A stretch of 64,000 nucleotides of DNA from Sweltsa coloradensis (GCA_024449915.1 JAMZAV010001457.1:248001-312000); one strand, 5' to 3'; counted from the first letter of the stretch, positions 33,766-46,574 are shown. Numbers and translations: made by a program. The notes: generated by a model from the sequence alone, not told the origin.

Positions 33766-34467
33766 AGATATGATGATTAGGATTCAAGAAACCAGTGTAG
33801 GCCTACCCAATCGATGTCTTCCCTAAGTGCCTATTGCCAATTATAATAAGCCAGTCTTTCAAAAGCATTAAGTACATTAATGTAGCATGCCATATTCACA
33901 TAGATAATAATATTTTAGCATGTAACTGGTAGTGCACAACTTAACTAGCCTACAATGAACAAATATGGAAATGCAACAGGCCTTTAATGTCTTTGTTGTT
34001 TGTTCATTATTGCTATGACACAGGTAATATATTAATTTTAATGCATTAGATTGTGAAAATAATGTGCTAGACAATGCAAGATTCAAATTTTATCAAATGC
34101 AGTTTTCAGGGATAGACAACAGTAGGGCCTATGGAATAGAGGCATAAACCTCATATGCAAAAGTGGCTAGGGGACTACGTGATAAGACAACAGTCAGCTA
34201 GCATGCTGACACCACTAAAAGTTGTAAAGAAGCGGAATATGAAATGCGCAAAACATCGGAAGATGAGATTTCACGAGGATCGGAAGGGAAAACCAACATG
34301 AAAATAAAAACTTGTGGAATGAGGATTGGCACTGAAAGAAGTCCCCAACAAAGCCAAACTACTAGATGCAGGATCTTGGGTGACAATCACAGTGGCAGGG
34401 ATAGCAGGCAATAAGACAAACCATCAACCAATAGCAACCTTGAAGCAAAACATCTGTAAAATGTTAC

Positions 34468-34582
34468 CATCTTCCACTGTGTAGTTGCTGTAATCGAGGA
34501 CTTGAACTTCCACCATCGATTCAGTTTCCGAAAAAAGGCAGTCAGTAAAATCTTCTGTAGCCATTGGTTATCACTATCAGTT
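34468..34582 (-). CDS. ZNF143: ZNF143-like gene, exon 1 with start codon
   Basis: This gene encodes the seven-C2H2-finger activator ZNF143/ZNF76 (Staf), a nuclear factor that binds SBS motifs in snRNA and many mRNA promoters. The first coding exon has acceptor TTTCTTACAG, so at least one 5' non-coding exon lies further right. 18 bases of leader follow, then ATG at 34564-34562 in a good context (ACCAATGG). It encodes MATEDFTDCLFSETESMVEV and VLDYSNYTVED, an acidic N-terminus, and ends at donor AAGATG|GTAACA in phase 1, matching exon 2 exactly. The next possible donor downstream would break the frame. No conserved domain lies in this short exon, so the call depends on phase, start context and order. 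A single gene is expected in invertebrates, ancestral to both vertebrate paralogs. Confidence 0.82.
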
Positions 34583-34647
34583 CTGTAAGAAAAATGAAAT
34601 GAATAGGCCTACTAGGGTAATATATAACAATTGTTACAATAATTTTT

Positions 34648-35080
34648 GTGTGGCTCGTTGGTCTTGTTGTTAGCGTATCTGCTTCCAATGCAGAAGGTCC
34701 AGGGTTCAATTCCCGCCACAGTCAGAAGTTTTTTAATTTTCTGATTTGGACTTAAATCTATCATTTTGTGGTCTCAGGAGTTTGTAAACGGTGACTTTGG
34801 AGCGTCCTAGCAAAAAAGCACATAATAAATTCAGAGTTGTTCTGAATTGGCCTTGTTGATTCTGGCTTTTGATCCGCGGGTTTTTCGCACTGTCCATACC
34901 ACTGTTGCTATATTTCCTATTAAAAATATCGATCTTTGGTTGGTTATCGCTTACTCTTTGGGATTGCGTGGGAGCCTACAGGGTAGGCTTTAGTTGTTTT
35001 GTTTTACTGTCCCCCACTGAAAATCAGTTATATAACTGAGTGGGTGGACTCTAAATACAATTTATTTATTTATTTAATGA
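34648..35080 (+). mobile_element. SINE family 1, full length
   Basis: The most complete copy. The head is GTGTGGCTCGTTGGTCTTG with box B GGTTCAATTCCC at 34702. The core includes 'tttgtaaacggtgactttgg' and 'gccttgttgattctgg', and the tail is ATTTATTTATTTA. Confidence 0.9.
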
Positions 35081-35237
35081 ACTCAATGACTTAACCAAGT
35101 AAACCACATATCTGTTTCAGGCAACTCAGCCCAGTGGTAATAGTCCTCAAAGCGTGGCGTGCCGACAATGTAGAAGTGGAGCAGTTTGCTCCACCTAAAC
35201 ATGGGGTGGGTGGTTGTGGTGTAACAAATAAAAACAT

Positions 35238-35364
35238 TCGTCAATTGCGTCGGGGCCTACAGGGTTGGCTTGGCGCTTTGATTTACTGTCCCCCACTAAA
35301 AATCAGTTATATAACTGAGTGGGTAGACTCTAAATACAATCTATTTATTTAATTTATTTATATA
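35238..35364 (+). mobile_element. SINE family 1, 3' fragment
   Basis: It starts within 'cgtcaattgcgtcggggcct' and runs to the TTTA tail, 160 bp after the preceding SINE and in the same orientation. 5'-truncated. Confidence 0.85.
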
Positions 35365-36189
35365 TCATCACATAGTACTGAGTAAACTAGACAGAAGATT
35401 TTCTGTTACACTGATTGTTGAGAGTATATTACATACCATAGAAACACTTGTAACATAATTATCAACTGTTGTTGATTGTTGTAAAAACCCAAGACCAAGA
35501 AAGAAGGGAATTTTCGCCTTTTATCTAGGGGGGCCGTGGTCGTCAACTACGGACTCTGGTCACACAAACAATGGCATAGGCAGGCGTTTTAAAATAAATG
35601 TGAGGGATAATTAAAATATCAAACTTTGAGCCTCAATCAGTAGATATCTAGGTAGGCCTACTTAGTACTTATTCACTTTAAAATCCTTAATTCTCAATAG
35701 GCTAATTAAATTTTTTATGAAGATACTTTCACCATTAATGTCGAAATCTGATGAACATTCCCTATTGCTTGCCTGCTGGAAATGGGGTAATGTTAAGTTG
35801 CTAATCTAAGAAAACCCAAAGGAAATACCTTTTCATATTTCTAGAAGCCACCTTCACTTAGTCTTAAGAGTCTAACATGTAGAATTTGACTGCTAGTTTT
35901 ATTATGCCAAGGTAAGTTTTTAGAAGATCCGTGAAAGATTTTTGGTAATACAAACAGTTGAGTCAGTGAGGCTATTGTAACATTGGATTAAAAACATAGG
36001 CCTAAAAATGGTTATATAAAATAAGTATTGAAGTACAAGAATATAATGTTCTCATTATTTTATTTTGAAACATTTTTTTTTTTTTGGGGGGGGGGGGTTC
36101 TGTACTAAAAATACAGCCTGTCTCACTTTTACAAAGTTTTTGAGTGTCTCACCTTTACCCACACCCACCCTATGAATTTATTTATCATA
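35365..36189. other. No gene recognised
   Basis: AT-rich, with a T10-G11 run at 36070-36096 that is prone to length errors. It may be 5' intron or upstream sequence of the zinc-finger gene. Confidence 0.35.
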
Positions 36190-37187
36190 ACACAACCCTA
36201 GTAATTACTAAGGCGTGGTAATTTGTAAAACTTGAAATTAAACATGCTCTTAACCATTATAAATATCTAGCGTCCAAAACACAAGGGGCCCAAAAACGTC
36301 AAAAAACAACTCTGAACTTAAAAAATTTAATCATTTAAAGAAAACACTAAAACTGAGAAGTTACAAACGTGGAATACACTTTGCGTGTCAGTACTCGGTA
36401 TACATACATCAAAGCAGCGAGACAGAGGGAGAGAGAGAACAGAAGTCAGAAATCTAACACTATGAGCGGCGTCCTACAACTTCAAACAAACCGACAATAT
36501 CTGACACAGCAACCCACTTTTGAAGGAATCCAGTCCTTGAAATTGTTTTAATCATTCAAAGCCCATCATTCACACCTTGATAGGAAACAAACAGCAAAAA
36601 GGTGTGATATCCCCCACGAATATAAAAATTTGTAAAAAAAAAAAAAACGGCAGCCAAGCTAAAGTCTTCGGCTGTGAATGCTGTGAGATAGGCCTATAGA
36701 AGATAAGCCAAGTTTTTCATTCTTTCTCCCTAGTTTTGCATTGAAAAGAAGTAAGATCATTTTGCATGTTGACGAGCGCCAATTTTCTTGGTAAAATAGT
36801 AAAAATTTTTAACTCAAAAACATAAAAAAAATTGCTTGACCATTGACTTTTTAGAGTTCTCGTAATCTCTCTCTTCTTCTCTTATGCCCACATCGACATA
36901 TTTATGTCATCATGTGTCTTGACAACCAGTAAAGATAGGACTCCTGTTCCCTCCTGTCCATCCCCTGGCATTTCCCCATAGTGCCCTTTTCAATGTAGCG
37001 CATCTAAAATAGATGTTGTCTGTCCTGATTCCTTCACCACAGAGCTTACACATGCTGCTCTCCATCACACCTATTCTGTGTAAGTGCTTTGCTAGCAAGT
37101 CAGGGCCAGTATCTAGTCTAAACTGTGCTGTTGTAGTTCTTTTATAATGGTTTGTCCTTCATTTCCTCCTTTCCTTGTTTAACTAGC

Positions 37188-37466
37188 TCACTCTACATTT
37201 TTATTCTTGCCTTTCTCCTTCCATGCTTTCTTTACCTCCGAGTTGCTGGCTGATTTCAGATGGGATTTAGCGATCTGTATAAAATGTTGTTTATGAATTG
37301 CTTGGGTTTTACTTCCCATTTTAGCGAGGAAATCAGCCTTCTCGTTTCCGTTTATGCCGCAGTGTGCCGGTATCCATTGTAGCATAACTGTGTTACCTGC
37401 ATTCATCAACCTCAGGATTCTATCTTGCAGTTTCTTATTTCTGCTTTCTGTTTCTTCTCTACTCAC
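37188..37466 (-). pseudogene. RNase H remnant of LINE copy B
   Basis: The 92-codon open frame includes QWIPAHCGINGNEKADFLAK, the last His/Asp segment of RNase H. It continues into the basic C-terminal region. The earlier acidic residues lie in other frames (around 37.5-37.65 kb, after the ARIYT of the RT block). Confidence 0.75.
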
Positions 37467-37667
37467 AAATAGCCTGGATAATGCTCTTGAGTCTGTTAGA
37501 AATCACCATTTTCCTTTCTCTAAAGTATTCAATCTTCTCCACGCTTTGCTTTTTGCTCTCATCTCCCATCAAAGTTACTCCCATTTGACCCTGCTGGAAT
37601 GATTCCTAAAAACACTCTACTGTGTATTCCTGCCCCTGCACTCCCTTCTCCAGGTGTTGCTGATCCA

Positions 37668-38224
37668 TCAGGTATATATGCGGGCCATTTCCTTCTCTGG
37701 GTATTCTTTGTGAATAAATCTTAGTGCCAGACTTCTCATATGCCCCTTTTGTAGTTCCTTCTTTTTCTCTTGAATTCCTTCCCAATGTTTAGTTGATGGT
37801 TTATTCCAATGATGACATATGAATGTTTGGTTTCCTATTTCTTGTCTGTTTTCAGTTATCACTTCCCCCATTAACTTTCCCACTACATTCCTTGCTTTAG
37901 TTATGAATGTTTTTTTGTGTTTTAAGGCCTTCTTGGGGATCTCGTCCCAATAATCTACATCTAAGCGAACCATTTTTTCGTACAGGCTTCCAGCTGCTAC
38001 ATTTCTCCTTGCTTCCAGTGGTGGGACTTCAGCTACTGTTTCCATTGGGTGATAGGTGTGGTTTTCACTCCTCCTGTTATGATCCTCAGGGCTTTATTTT
38101 GGATAATGTTGAGCTTGTCCAAGTGTTTTTTTGAAGTGTTAATCAACATGGCATTTCCAATTCCAACACGGGACGTATGTTGTTTTTGTATGTCGTAGAT
38201 AGGTATTGACTTTGGGCTCCCCAC
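37668..38224 (-). pseudogene. RT C-terminal remnant of LINE copy B
   Basis: Two overlapping frames encode IIQNKALRIITGGVKTTPI and then VPPLEARRNVAAGSLYEKMV, ending just before the RNase H start (MARIYT). The same block is found at 259-460 in the first LINE of the window. Confidence 0.75.
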
Positions 38225-40747
38225 GTTACCCCTGATACTCTTTTCAGTGGCCTAGCTTTTATTCTTAATTGGCACATTCTGTCGATAGGCTAGACATCGT
38301 CATTTTCCTATCCATCATTCACCAAGATAGATTGGGTCTTCTTCGTATTTTAAGCTTACTCCTGTATATTTTGGTTAAACTGGGGCATTGTCTTCCTGTT
38401 GTACAATAACTGTATACTGTTTTGTTTCATTCCCACTACCATCTCATTTTCCCTGGTCCATTCTTCTAATGCTTGCAATGCCTTGTTAATTTCTAACTCC
38501 ATTTCTGTACGTCTCTGTCACTATACCACAGCCCACATCGTCGCAAATAACTTGATCTCTACCTCGCTTTTTTCCTGTATATATTGCGCCAAGTCGTTTA
38601 TATTATCAGGAAGTAAGTAGGGCTTGTTACTGCCCCTTTGGTACTCCTGCCTTGGTTTTTCTAACCGTGATCGTTTGTTTTTGGGCATCTTACTCTTATA
38701 TATCTCTGATTTAGAAAGTTTTTACTCCATCTGTAAATGTTGTGTGGTACTCCCATCTCTCTCATCTTTTTTAAAAGTATTTCTCTATCTACTATATCAA
38801 ATGCAGTCTTAAATCAACATAAACTACCAATGTAGATAACTTCTTATTGAACCCTTCCTTAATATCCTGCTGCAAGTATGCCACCTGGTCTAGTGTCCCT
38901 CTGTTTTGACTAAACCTGCTGCTCCTTGCCAACATTTCCCATTCGACTCTAAAATGTTTTTAGCTATAGTTGACCATATGCTCAATTGTTTTAGCCATCA
39001 TCGATGTTAAGGCTATTGGCCTGTAGCTTTCGACTTTTGAGCTATCCTTCCCATTTTTCAGCAGTGGTTATCCTGCTTTCCTCCATATATCGGGAATATT
39101 GTTTTTTCAGATGTTTTAAGAGATTTAGTTTTGGGCACTTTTACCTTCCTTCCCAAAGGGGTTCTTAGAAATTCCGGGTATATCAGGTCGACCCCCGGGT
39201 GTTTTTTTTAATTTTTAAGCCTTCTTAGTGCTTCTTCCAATTCGCTCATTATGAAAGGTGAGTTATATGGGTCTTTTATGTCATCCACAAATTTTTGGAA
39301 TTTACTTTAGTGTGTTATTTTTTTTTGGGTTTTTGGGCTTGTTAGATTGAAATTCACATATCACTTCTGCCTTCCTCTTATCATCGTGTATTTCTCTCCA
39401 TTGTGTACTAATAACATCTTTTTTGTTTGATTTTTTTTTCTTGGTTATTTAATTTAGAGAAGATGTAGGTGCCCTTTCCAGTCCTTTTGGTAATCAATAT
39501 TTACAAACAAATTCTTCTAATGCCCTCTTTTTGCTCTCGGTATGGCCCTTCTTAGTTTTGCTTGTCTTTTCCTTAGCTCTATCATATCTTCCATGTTTTG
39601 TGTTTTTTTCAGCCTTCTTCCTTGCTTCATCTCTCTGATCTTTGAGCACTGAGAGTTCATTATTCAAAATGGTTTAAACCGTTTGTTTTGCCTCTAGGTA
39701 TATGTTTTTCAGCTGCATCTTGTATTATTTTTATTATTTGTGCATTCTCCTGTCTATGTCTTCTAGGCCTCCCTCTCATCAAATGCCTTTTCTGTGTCTT
39801 GTCAAAAACCCTTCTCCAATTTCCCTTTTTTGAAATTCCATGTGCACTTTGATCCTCTTCCTCTTTTGCTTCCTTTTTTTTCTCTAGTGACTAAAATCAT
39901 TTTATGGCCTGTTCCAGTAGGGGATTTCCAGATTTTCTTGTTTACCTCTTCTTGTAATTGGCATGGGTAAAAACTAGATTCAGGTTTTTGACAGGTCTCC
40001 TTTGTATGACAGAAAAGTGAATGGGTCCTCTGGATTTAACCAATATTAGCGGATTGCTGTCTACATATTCTTTTTAAAATCGATCCTACTCGTGTCGTTT
40101 GTTTATAATTCCAAAGTGTGTTTGGTGCTTTAAAAATCCCCAATTAAAATTGCTTTGCTGTCTATATCGACTAAGTCTAGTAGTTTTGTTTCATTTCTGG
40201 GTGGGTTATAAAAACAATGATGATTTTGTCTTGGTGCCATTTTCCAATATTTCCATTTGAACAATCTCGATTTTGTCGTTTTCCTCCATTGCGTGTATTT
40301 CTTTGAAACGGCAAGTGATCCCCACCCTTTACACCAACTAGGATGCCTGAAGAGATTCTCCTTTGTCTTTTTAGTTGTAAAATCGTAAATCCTTGTGTAT
40401 AAGCTTCGTCATTTTTATAGTCTTCAGAAATAGCACCTGCTTCCGTTATTGCGAATGCGTCCACATTTCTATCAGCGATTACTTTTTTTAAATTCAACAT
40501 ACTTATCTTTGGTGATTCCACCAGCGTTCCAGAATAAGAATGTACATTTATTGCCCCTAGAGGGGCATTTTGTTCTATCCATCTTCCTATTAGACTTATC
40601 TCTCCGGTTATCAAGCGCTGGCATCCTTGTTGTCAGTCGTTTCGTATAAGCCAGGGGGCACGTGAAAGAGTTTTTAAACACTAAATACTCTTTGCGGACG
40701 CGACTGACTTCACCCCCCTTAGTTCTCGTAATGAACCAAATTCAATA

Positions 40748-41000
40748 AAGCACATAATAAATTCAGAGTTGTTCTGAATTGGCCTTGTTGATTCTGGCGT
40801 TGATCCGCGGGTGTTCGCACTGTCCATACCACTGATTGCTATATTTCCTATTACAAATATCGATCTTTGGTTGGTTATCGCTCACTCGTCGATTGCGTCG
40901 GGGCCTACAGGGTTGGCTTGGTCACTTTGATTTAAAGTCCTCCACTGAAAATCAGTTATATAACTGAGTGGATAGACTCTAAATACAATTTATTTATTTA
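40748..41000 (+). mobile_element. SINE family 1, 5'-truncated copy in foldback copy 2
   Basis: It starts at 'aagcacataataaattcaga' within the SINE core and ends in TTTATTTATTTATAT. The foldback sequence is contiguous across the site in copy 1 ('aattcaatagccaagc'). Confidence 0.85.
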
Positions 41001-41175
41001 TATGGCCAAGCAATTTTTTTTTTCAAGCAACATGGTGATGAATCCAATGATCAATTTGTAGACTAGTCTACACCCACTGCAATTTGTTTTCAAAATAAAT
41101 GTTAACAATCAATGATGATGAATGTAGTGAAAGCAAGATCAAGGGCCTACCTTAACATTAGGCCCTAGTCCACAC

Positions 41176-41718
41176 TAGGTAGTGTTGTAAAATTTCAGGA
41201 AATTAATTTTTGTGAAATATTTCGTGAAATATTTCAATTTAAATTTCACTGCCTTTAAATTATACCTCCTGATGGTAATGCCACCATATTTCACATCTCT
41301 TAAGCTTCACATGCAACATTGATGAGATGAGAATTTTATTGCTATGGCAAGTATTCTTTTCTCCAACTACGGTATGCAAAGGTATGATGACGTGGCGTGG
41401 AGTCATTCTGAAGTACAGCAGTAGGCCTACAGTAGGGTAGTTGAAGAATTAAAATATGGAAATACTAAACAAGGACAATAAACTCTTTGTAAATTTCCTT
41501 TAAAAATGTAAAATTGTGCCTTTATTTTTTGTTTAGCCCTACGTGTTGGCATTGTTTCTTTTAAAAACACAAAAATCATAATTTTTCCAATACCTAAACA
41601 AATATTGTTAAGGCCTAGGCCTACCTATTTTTATATTTATTTATATTTCATCAGGTTGAAACATTTCACATGAAATATTTCACTGGTTCACTGAAATATT
41701 TCAAGGCTTACACCACTA
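41176..41718. mobile_element. hAT-like MITE (543 bp)
   Basis: An 8-bp duplication GTCCACAC lies at 41168-41175 and 41719-41726. Ends TAGGTAGTGTTGTAA and TTACACCACTA are imperfect inverses. 'gtgaaatatttc/gaaatatttcac' repeats cluster near both ends. Confidence 0.75.
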
Positions 41719-41726
41719 GTCCACAC

Positions 41727-42775
41727 AGTGATTAGACCTAGGACCAGGACCCGTATTCTCGAGTTTTCTCACTGGCTTTTCACGGCGTGAAATGGGCGTG
41801 TGATGTGAGTTCACTCACTGACGGCAGGTTGCTATTCTCCGCTCTCGATTTTGCGTATTTTGTGAGTGAACTCACTCACTCACTCGAAGTCACTGTCACG
41901 TTTGAAAACCCTTGTGAGACCGGCCTCGGTTGCAATCTCACAAAGCTATTGGGCCGTAATATACATTATAAAATAGCATGCTTATGTAACCCTACACTTC
42001 TTTTGGTTCGAATATCCCAAATTTTAAATGGAATGTATCACATAACGCATGGTCATAATTCAATGTTTAATGTAGATGTCAAAATAATTTTTTTTTCGCA
42101 AGCCTAGGCCAGGCTCCTACCGTCAGGATGTAAACAAGCCGCATCACCACCCAAAATGCAACACATTTATGTAACATTTTGTTATGTAGGCTACTACTTA
42201 ATATTAAAACTAGGTAGACTTACCCCATAACGTAGAGTCAAAAACAGTAGGGTATTTTAACTAAATATTTTGCATCACAGGGTGTAGGCCTACACAGCTT
42301 AGTGTTTAGCCTACAGTAGTTCACTTTATTCATGTTATTTTGCCTACAAGGAAGCAACTCAGCTCCTAGCATCAGCAAGTGCATACATTCTCCTACCCCC
42401 ACACCTCGGTGTGTCCCGTTACACGAGCCAAGGAGGTTGCTATTGGCCGGGTGAAACAGAGCTGTCTTCAACTATTTGAATCCTATTGGTAGTGGTTCGT
42501 GGGGTAATATTGGCTAGCCTCGTCGTTGAAGGGTCCCAGTGAGAGCCTTGTGAGTGGGAGAATTTGTTACCATTTGGGGAGGCCCACTTCTTTGGTTGTG
42601 TTGGCCAACTTTTCAAGACTGTATTTTCAATTAAAACAATGAAAAACCACTGTAGCCCAAATATGAAATAAATATAGAAATAGTAGGCCTAATTATGGAA
42701 CAATTAGGCCTAATTGATATTTACTGATCTGAAAATGTACAATGAAATAGCTTTATGTAATTGCACAGGTTATAC
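41727..42775. other. No gene recognised
   Basis: The 106-codon open frame at 41787-42107 has no family resemblance and ends in a TTTTTTTT-containing AT-rich tail. Repeated 'gtgagttcactcactgac' words occur at 41802-41885. I do not call a gene. Confidence 0.4.
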
Positions 42776-44781
42776 GGGGGAATGTGGGTAATTGGAAACA
42801 CTTTTAGTGTTTTTAAACTTTCACCTTATTTGTAGGCTAGGGTATTGATAGGAGAGAAAAAATGTAGGCCTAAGGAGCAAAATTTGTGCTTTGGGGTGTA
42901 GGCCTAAACTAATCAGACACCAACAAGAATTTTATGGAAGAATATTGTATGGGATTTTTATTGACTTTTTTTTAAAACTCGAATTTGTTTCCAATTACCC
43001 CGGATATTGGGGTAAATGGAAACAGCCATGGTACGACTCGTAGACCCATAAGGAAACTAAAGTAGGGGAATTGGAAACTAAAGCATTTTAAGCTGTGGTT
43101 CTAACACAAAAAAATTAATACATTATGATACAAACTGAAGATTCAGTGTACATTTAAAGAAACCTTCCGTCGCAACGCAGAATTGTACGGAAATCCAAAA
43201 ACCATCACAAGCATGAAAATAAGGCAGCTGTATAAAAAAAGTTGTATTTTGTATTTAAATATCAATACAATCATCATTTAAAATTAAATTTACAAAAACA
43301 ACATCAACAGATTTGGGAAATTACCTAGGCCTACCCAAAAAAAAACATGCATCGATTGGGCAAATGGAACGTTAGCTGCGGTTTTTTGGATTTCCTGTGA
43401 TTTTGGAAAAAAAAAAATTTAAAATGCACATATTTTCAATGGCATATTGTGTGGGTCCAAGACAAAGTCCAACAAGTGCCAAGTTATCTTTATTGGACCG
43501 CAAATATATTATTTATCACTAGGGAAAAAGCTTAAGTCCCGCCGCGTTGTGATGAGCGTAATTGGTGCACTAAGATGCCCCTGTGTTTCGCGGATTTTTA
43601 CTGTTGTTCTGTGAAAAATCATTAATTAGTCGAAGATTTTTTTAAATAAATGAAATTAAATAAAAAATTAACCCTTTTTTTTTTTAAATTAATCGTAATT
43701 TTTAAAAAGAAAAAAATCGTAAAAATGAAATTTCATAAGAAATAGTTATTCGATTGTGCTCAAATTTTACACAAAATTAATTCATAAATTAAGGTTCTGT
43801 GAAAAAAAACATTACATCGGATAAAGCATGTAGGAGTTAGGCTTAAGTCGAAGAAATGTTTTAAAATTCGAAAAAAATCGTAAAATTGTGTTTTTTATGA
43901 GGGAAAAAATTTCCCGATTGCGCTCAAAAACGTGGGCAGTTCTAAATTCAGAGATTTCGAAGGCCTCCATAAAATTTCATCACAATCGGAGTATCGGTTT
44001 AGCCGGAATCGTGTTAACAGACACACAAAAATACAAAAAGAAAGAAAGAAAGGAAAAAAAAAAAAAAACATTCCGGATTTTTTTTTCCAGTGTAGTGAAA
44101 TGGAATCTTCGCTTCGCTCATCCAAATACCGAATCGTGATCATCTCTTCGAGGGTATCTTTCCTTCCAAAACATGATAATCTGAAGCCTAAGTAAGAAGG
44201 CTGTGTAATCAGACACTGTTGCCAACTTACCTTACTTTTAAACCAAACATTTAAATGTGTTTCCATTTACCCCTGAAATTTGACCATAGCTTAACATGGA
44301 TCTTATTCTTTTGGCTTTGTTTCCAATTTCCCTGTAGTTTCCAATTACACCTAATTCATGTTTCCAATTACCCCCCAAATATGAGATAATAGGGGAATTG
44401 GAAACATTTCTTATCAGGAGAAACTATGATAATTATCAAATTTCACCTGCACCATTTGTTGACTAATGTGGGCTTTATTAATTTCCATCCAAGAAACAAA
44501 TTTTTAAAAACAAAATAAGGACCATAGGCCTAACAGGGGAAATTTTGAGAAGTGTTTCAAATTGAAACAAGTTTTTTGTGTAGAGGTTGGTTGCAATGTG
44601 TATGACATGACATGCATAGGCCCTATCATATAACAGAAGAAGCTGTAACTACTTGCACATTTTCCATAAAGGTCTGGACCATGCTATCTAACAATTTTTT
44701 AAAATTTGAACTTCACATACGGAAGTTATAAAGGGCGTTTCCAATTACGCTCTGGGTTTCCCAAATTTCCCACATTCCCCC
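42776..44781. mobile_element. 2.0-kb TIR element with repeated TTGGAAAC motifs
   Basis: Ends GGGGGAATGTGGGTAATTGG and (reverse complement of the right) GGGGGAATGTGGGAAATTTG, with TAC outside on both sides (42773-42775 and 44782-44784). 'ggggaattggaaac' and its complement recur at least eight times across the element in both orientations. An older AT-rich element (about 43520-44128) is nested inside. No transposase recognised. Confidence 0.75.
43520..44128 (-). mobile_element. AT-rich element with GGATGAGCG ends (copy 2, nested)
   Basis: The reverse-oriented relative of 26020-26640: 'gatgagcgtaattggtgcac' on the left, 'aatcttcgcttcgctcatcc' on the right, and the same 'cggtttagccggaatcgtg' and poly-A/T microsatellite. 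Paired frames on both strands are low complexity. Confidence 0.7.
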
Positions 44782-45578
44782 TACATAAAGACCGCACATT
44801 AGGCTATGGCCCTATTGGATATTTACATTTAGGCGATGCCTCCTTCCGAACTATGCCTATACCAACCTTTTCGACTTAAAAAACTCCTACAAAACCTTTA
44901 CCGGTAACGTCACTATTTTAATACCCAGGCCTAGAAAGGACTTTGGGGACAAAAGGATTTTCGTCGTTGTTTTCGAAAAACAAAAACATCTTCAAAACTT
45001 TAGGCCAAACGTGGGTAGGGCCTAGATTTTAACAAAAAAAACCCTTTAAAACCTTTAAACTTCTCTTTTTTAAACGAAAGTCCTTTGCGTAAAAGGTTTT
45101 GAAGGTGTTTTTGTTTTTATGATTTTTTTATTGTTTTGTAAGGTTACTTGCAGTGAGAAGGCGTACAAACCCCCGGCTCGGTGGCGGTGCTCAGTTCTCA
45201 GCATGATCGGTCGGCCTAAAGGCGCGTCACTCATCGTAAGGCTACTTATAACTTACTTTTGTTTATAAAAAAACATGAAATGAAACTTGCGAGCGCATTT
45301 TTTTATTATAGGCCTACCGGGTAGGCTACCGTACAACTGCAAGAATAAAATGAATCATATCAAGTGGTTTTTCGTTGTTTTTAATGAAAAAAACAGCGTG
45401 TTGAAAAGTTGGCCAACACCAACCGAAGAAGTAGGTACCAAAATATGTAGCTTGTAGGCCTATAGACCTACATGAAAGTTTGTATTTGTGTCTCATATTT
45501 ACCACACTTGACCCGGTTTAGTTAGTAGGCCTAGCCTAGGCCTAGTTGCATGGGCAAGACAAGTCTTCACGAGCTGTA

Positions 45579-46574
45579 GGGGAGAAGGTGGAGGGTTGGG
45601 ACAGGAGGAGACATGGGACAAAGGCTGTATCTGTGGTAGGGAATTTCAATTTCTGGTGTCTGACACATCAGTTGGTGCGTTTTGCAACTACTAGAACAAA
45701 TATGAAGTTTCAAAGAAATCCACCAGGTGCAACAAGTGTTATTCCAATATGGCTGAATTGGCATGTCCAAGTAAATGTCAATAGCCTATTTATGAACAGG
45801 ATATTTTATTAATAACAAGTTATAACATGGTAAGAACTTAACTAAACTGAAAACAATGATGTAATGCTATCAGTAGAAATAAGAGACATCTCCCTGGAAC
45901 ATAATATAAATGGTATTAAACCACTTATAATGAGATAGTGTTGTGGGTGACACATGGACAGCATTAAACAGGGGAGACATGGGCACTTTTTAGGTTAGGT
46001 CAGCCTACAATGTGCTTGTTAAAAACTAATAGAACTCAAGTAAGCACTGATATTTGGTGCATGCCACTAACTCCATCATGGGCTTACCTACAGACAAGTG
46101 AGGGTTCTTACAACTATGCAAAAGCCAACTTTGCTAAAATCCCGCATCATGGAATGATAATAAAACTGCTGGGTTGAATGGCTCAAAGGGTTCATGCATC
46201 GTTACCCTAACTTATCTCTCAGAAAACCATTTCATTTCATTTTTATTTATACTAATTTTTACATATTTGACATGTCATTTCAATAAAGTTCTAGATTATA
46301 ATAATATGTTGTAACCTATTATTGTATCAGTGTCCCAAGTCTCCCTATACAGTGTCCCAAGTCTCCCTACCTATGGGAGACTTGGGACAGTTTGCAGACC
46401 TCTGGTATTTTACTTCTGCACTTATCGTCAACCATAGTACACCTTGTATACATTTACCATAAGTAGGTGAAAGATAAGGGAAGATAATGCAAAAGAGTTT
46501 ACTTCAATTGATTAATTTTTATGTAAGTTATAAATTGTTTTCTGAAAAGTGTCCCAACCCTCCACCCTCTCCCC
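45579..46574. mobile_element. 996-bp TIR element with TA duplication
   Basis: Left end GGGGAGAAGGTGGAGGGTTG and right end (reverse complement) GGGGAGAGGGTGGAGGGTTG, each bordered by TA. 'gggagacttgggac' and its complement recur inside. A TA duplication suggests a Tc1/mariner-type relationship. The 88-codon frame at its left end is spurious. Confidence 0.8.

Larger units (their letters stand above)
36867..40720 (-). mobile_element. LINE copy B, near full length, 12-bp TSD
   Basis: A 3,854-bp non-LTR retrotransposon on the minus strand is flanked by AGTTCTCGTAAT at 36855-36866 and 40721-40732. In order from its 5' end it has an APE endonuclease (40177-40681: FLFWNAGGITKDKYVEF and IIVFITHPE), a Lys-rich linker, RT (39.6-38.2 kb, frameshifted), an RT C-terminal block (38224-37668: NKALRIITGGVKTTPI), RNase H (WIPAHCGINGNEKADFLAK at about 37320-37380) and a C-terminal Cys/His knuckle (CKLCGEGIRTDNIYFRC at about 37000-37050). 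It ends in a GAAGAAGAGAGAG-type tail rather than poly-A. Many frame breaks make it inactive. It shares its 5' start with copy A. Confidence 0.92.
36190..41035 (-). repeat. Foldback element copy 2, split by a LINE and a SINE
   Basis: 36190-36866 is the reverse-oriented counterpart of the 20150-20640 block (the flank repeat plus one hairpin arm to the centre 'agttctcgtaat'). The centre resumes at 40721 ('agttctcgtaatgaaccaaa') and ends with 'ggccaagcaatttttttt' at 41004-41020. Copy 1 (20148-20178) shows the uninterrupted order of these words. Confidence 0.8.

Noticed and set aside
41787..42107. 106-codon open frame as a gene
   Set aside because: No family resemblance, no splice or start context support, and it ends in a low-complexity tail.
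43895..44266. Overlapping open frames on both strands near 44 kb
   Set aside because: They translate poly-A/T microsatellite and lie within a nested non-coding repeat.
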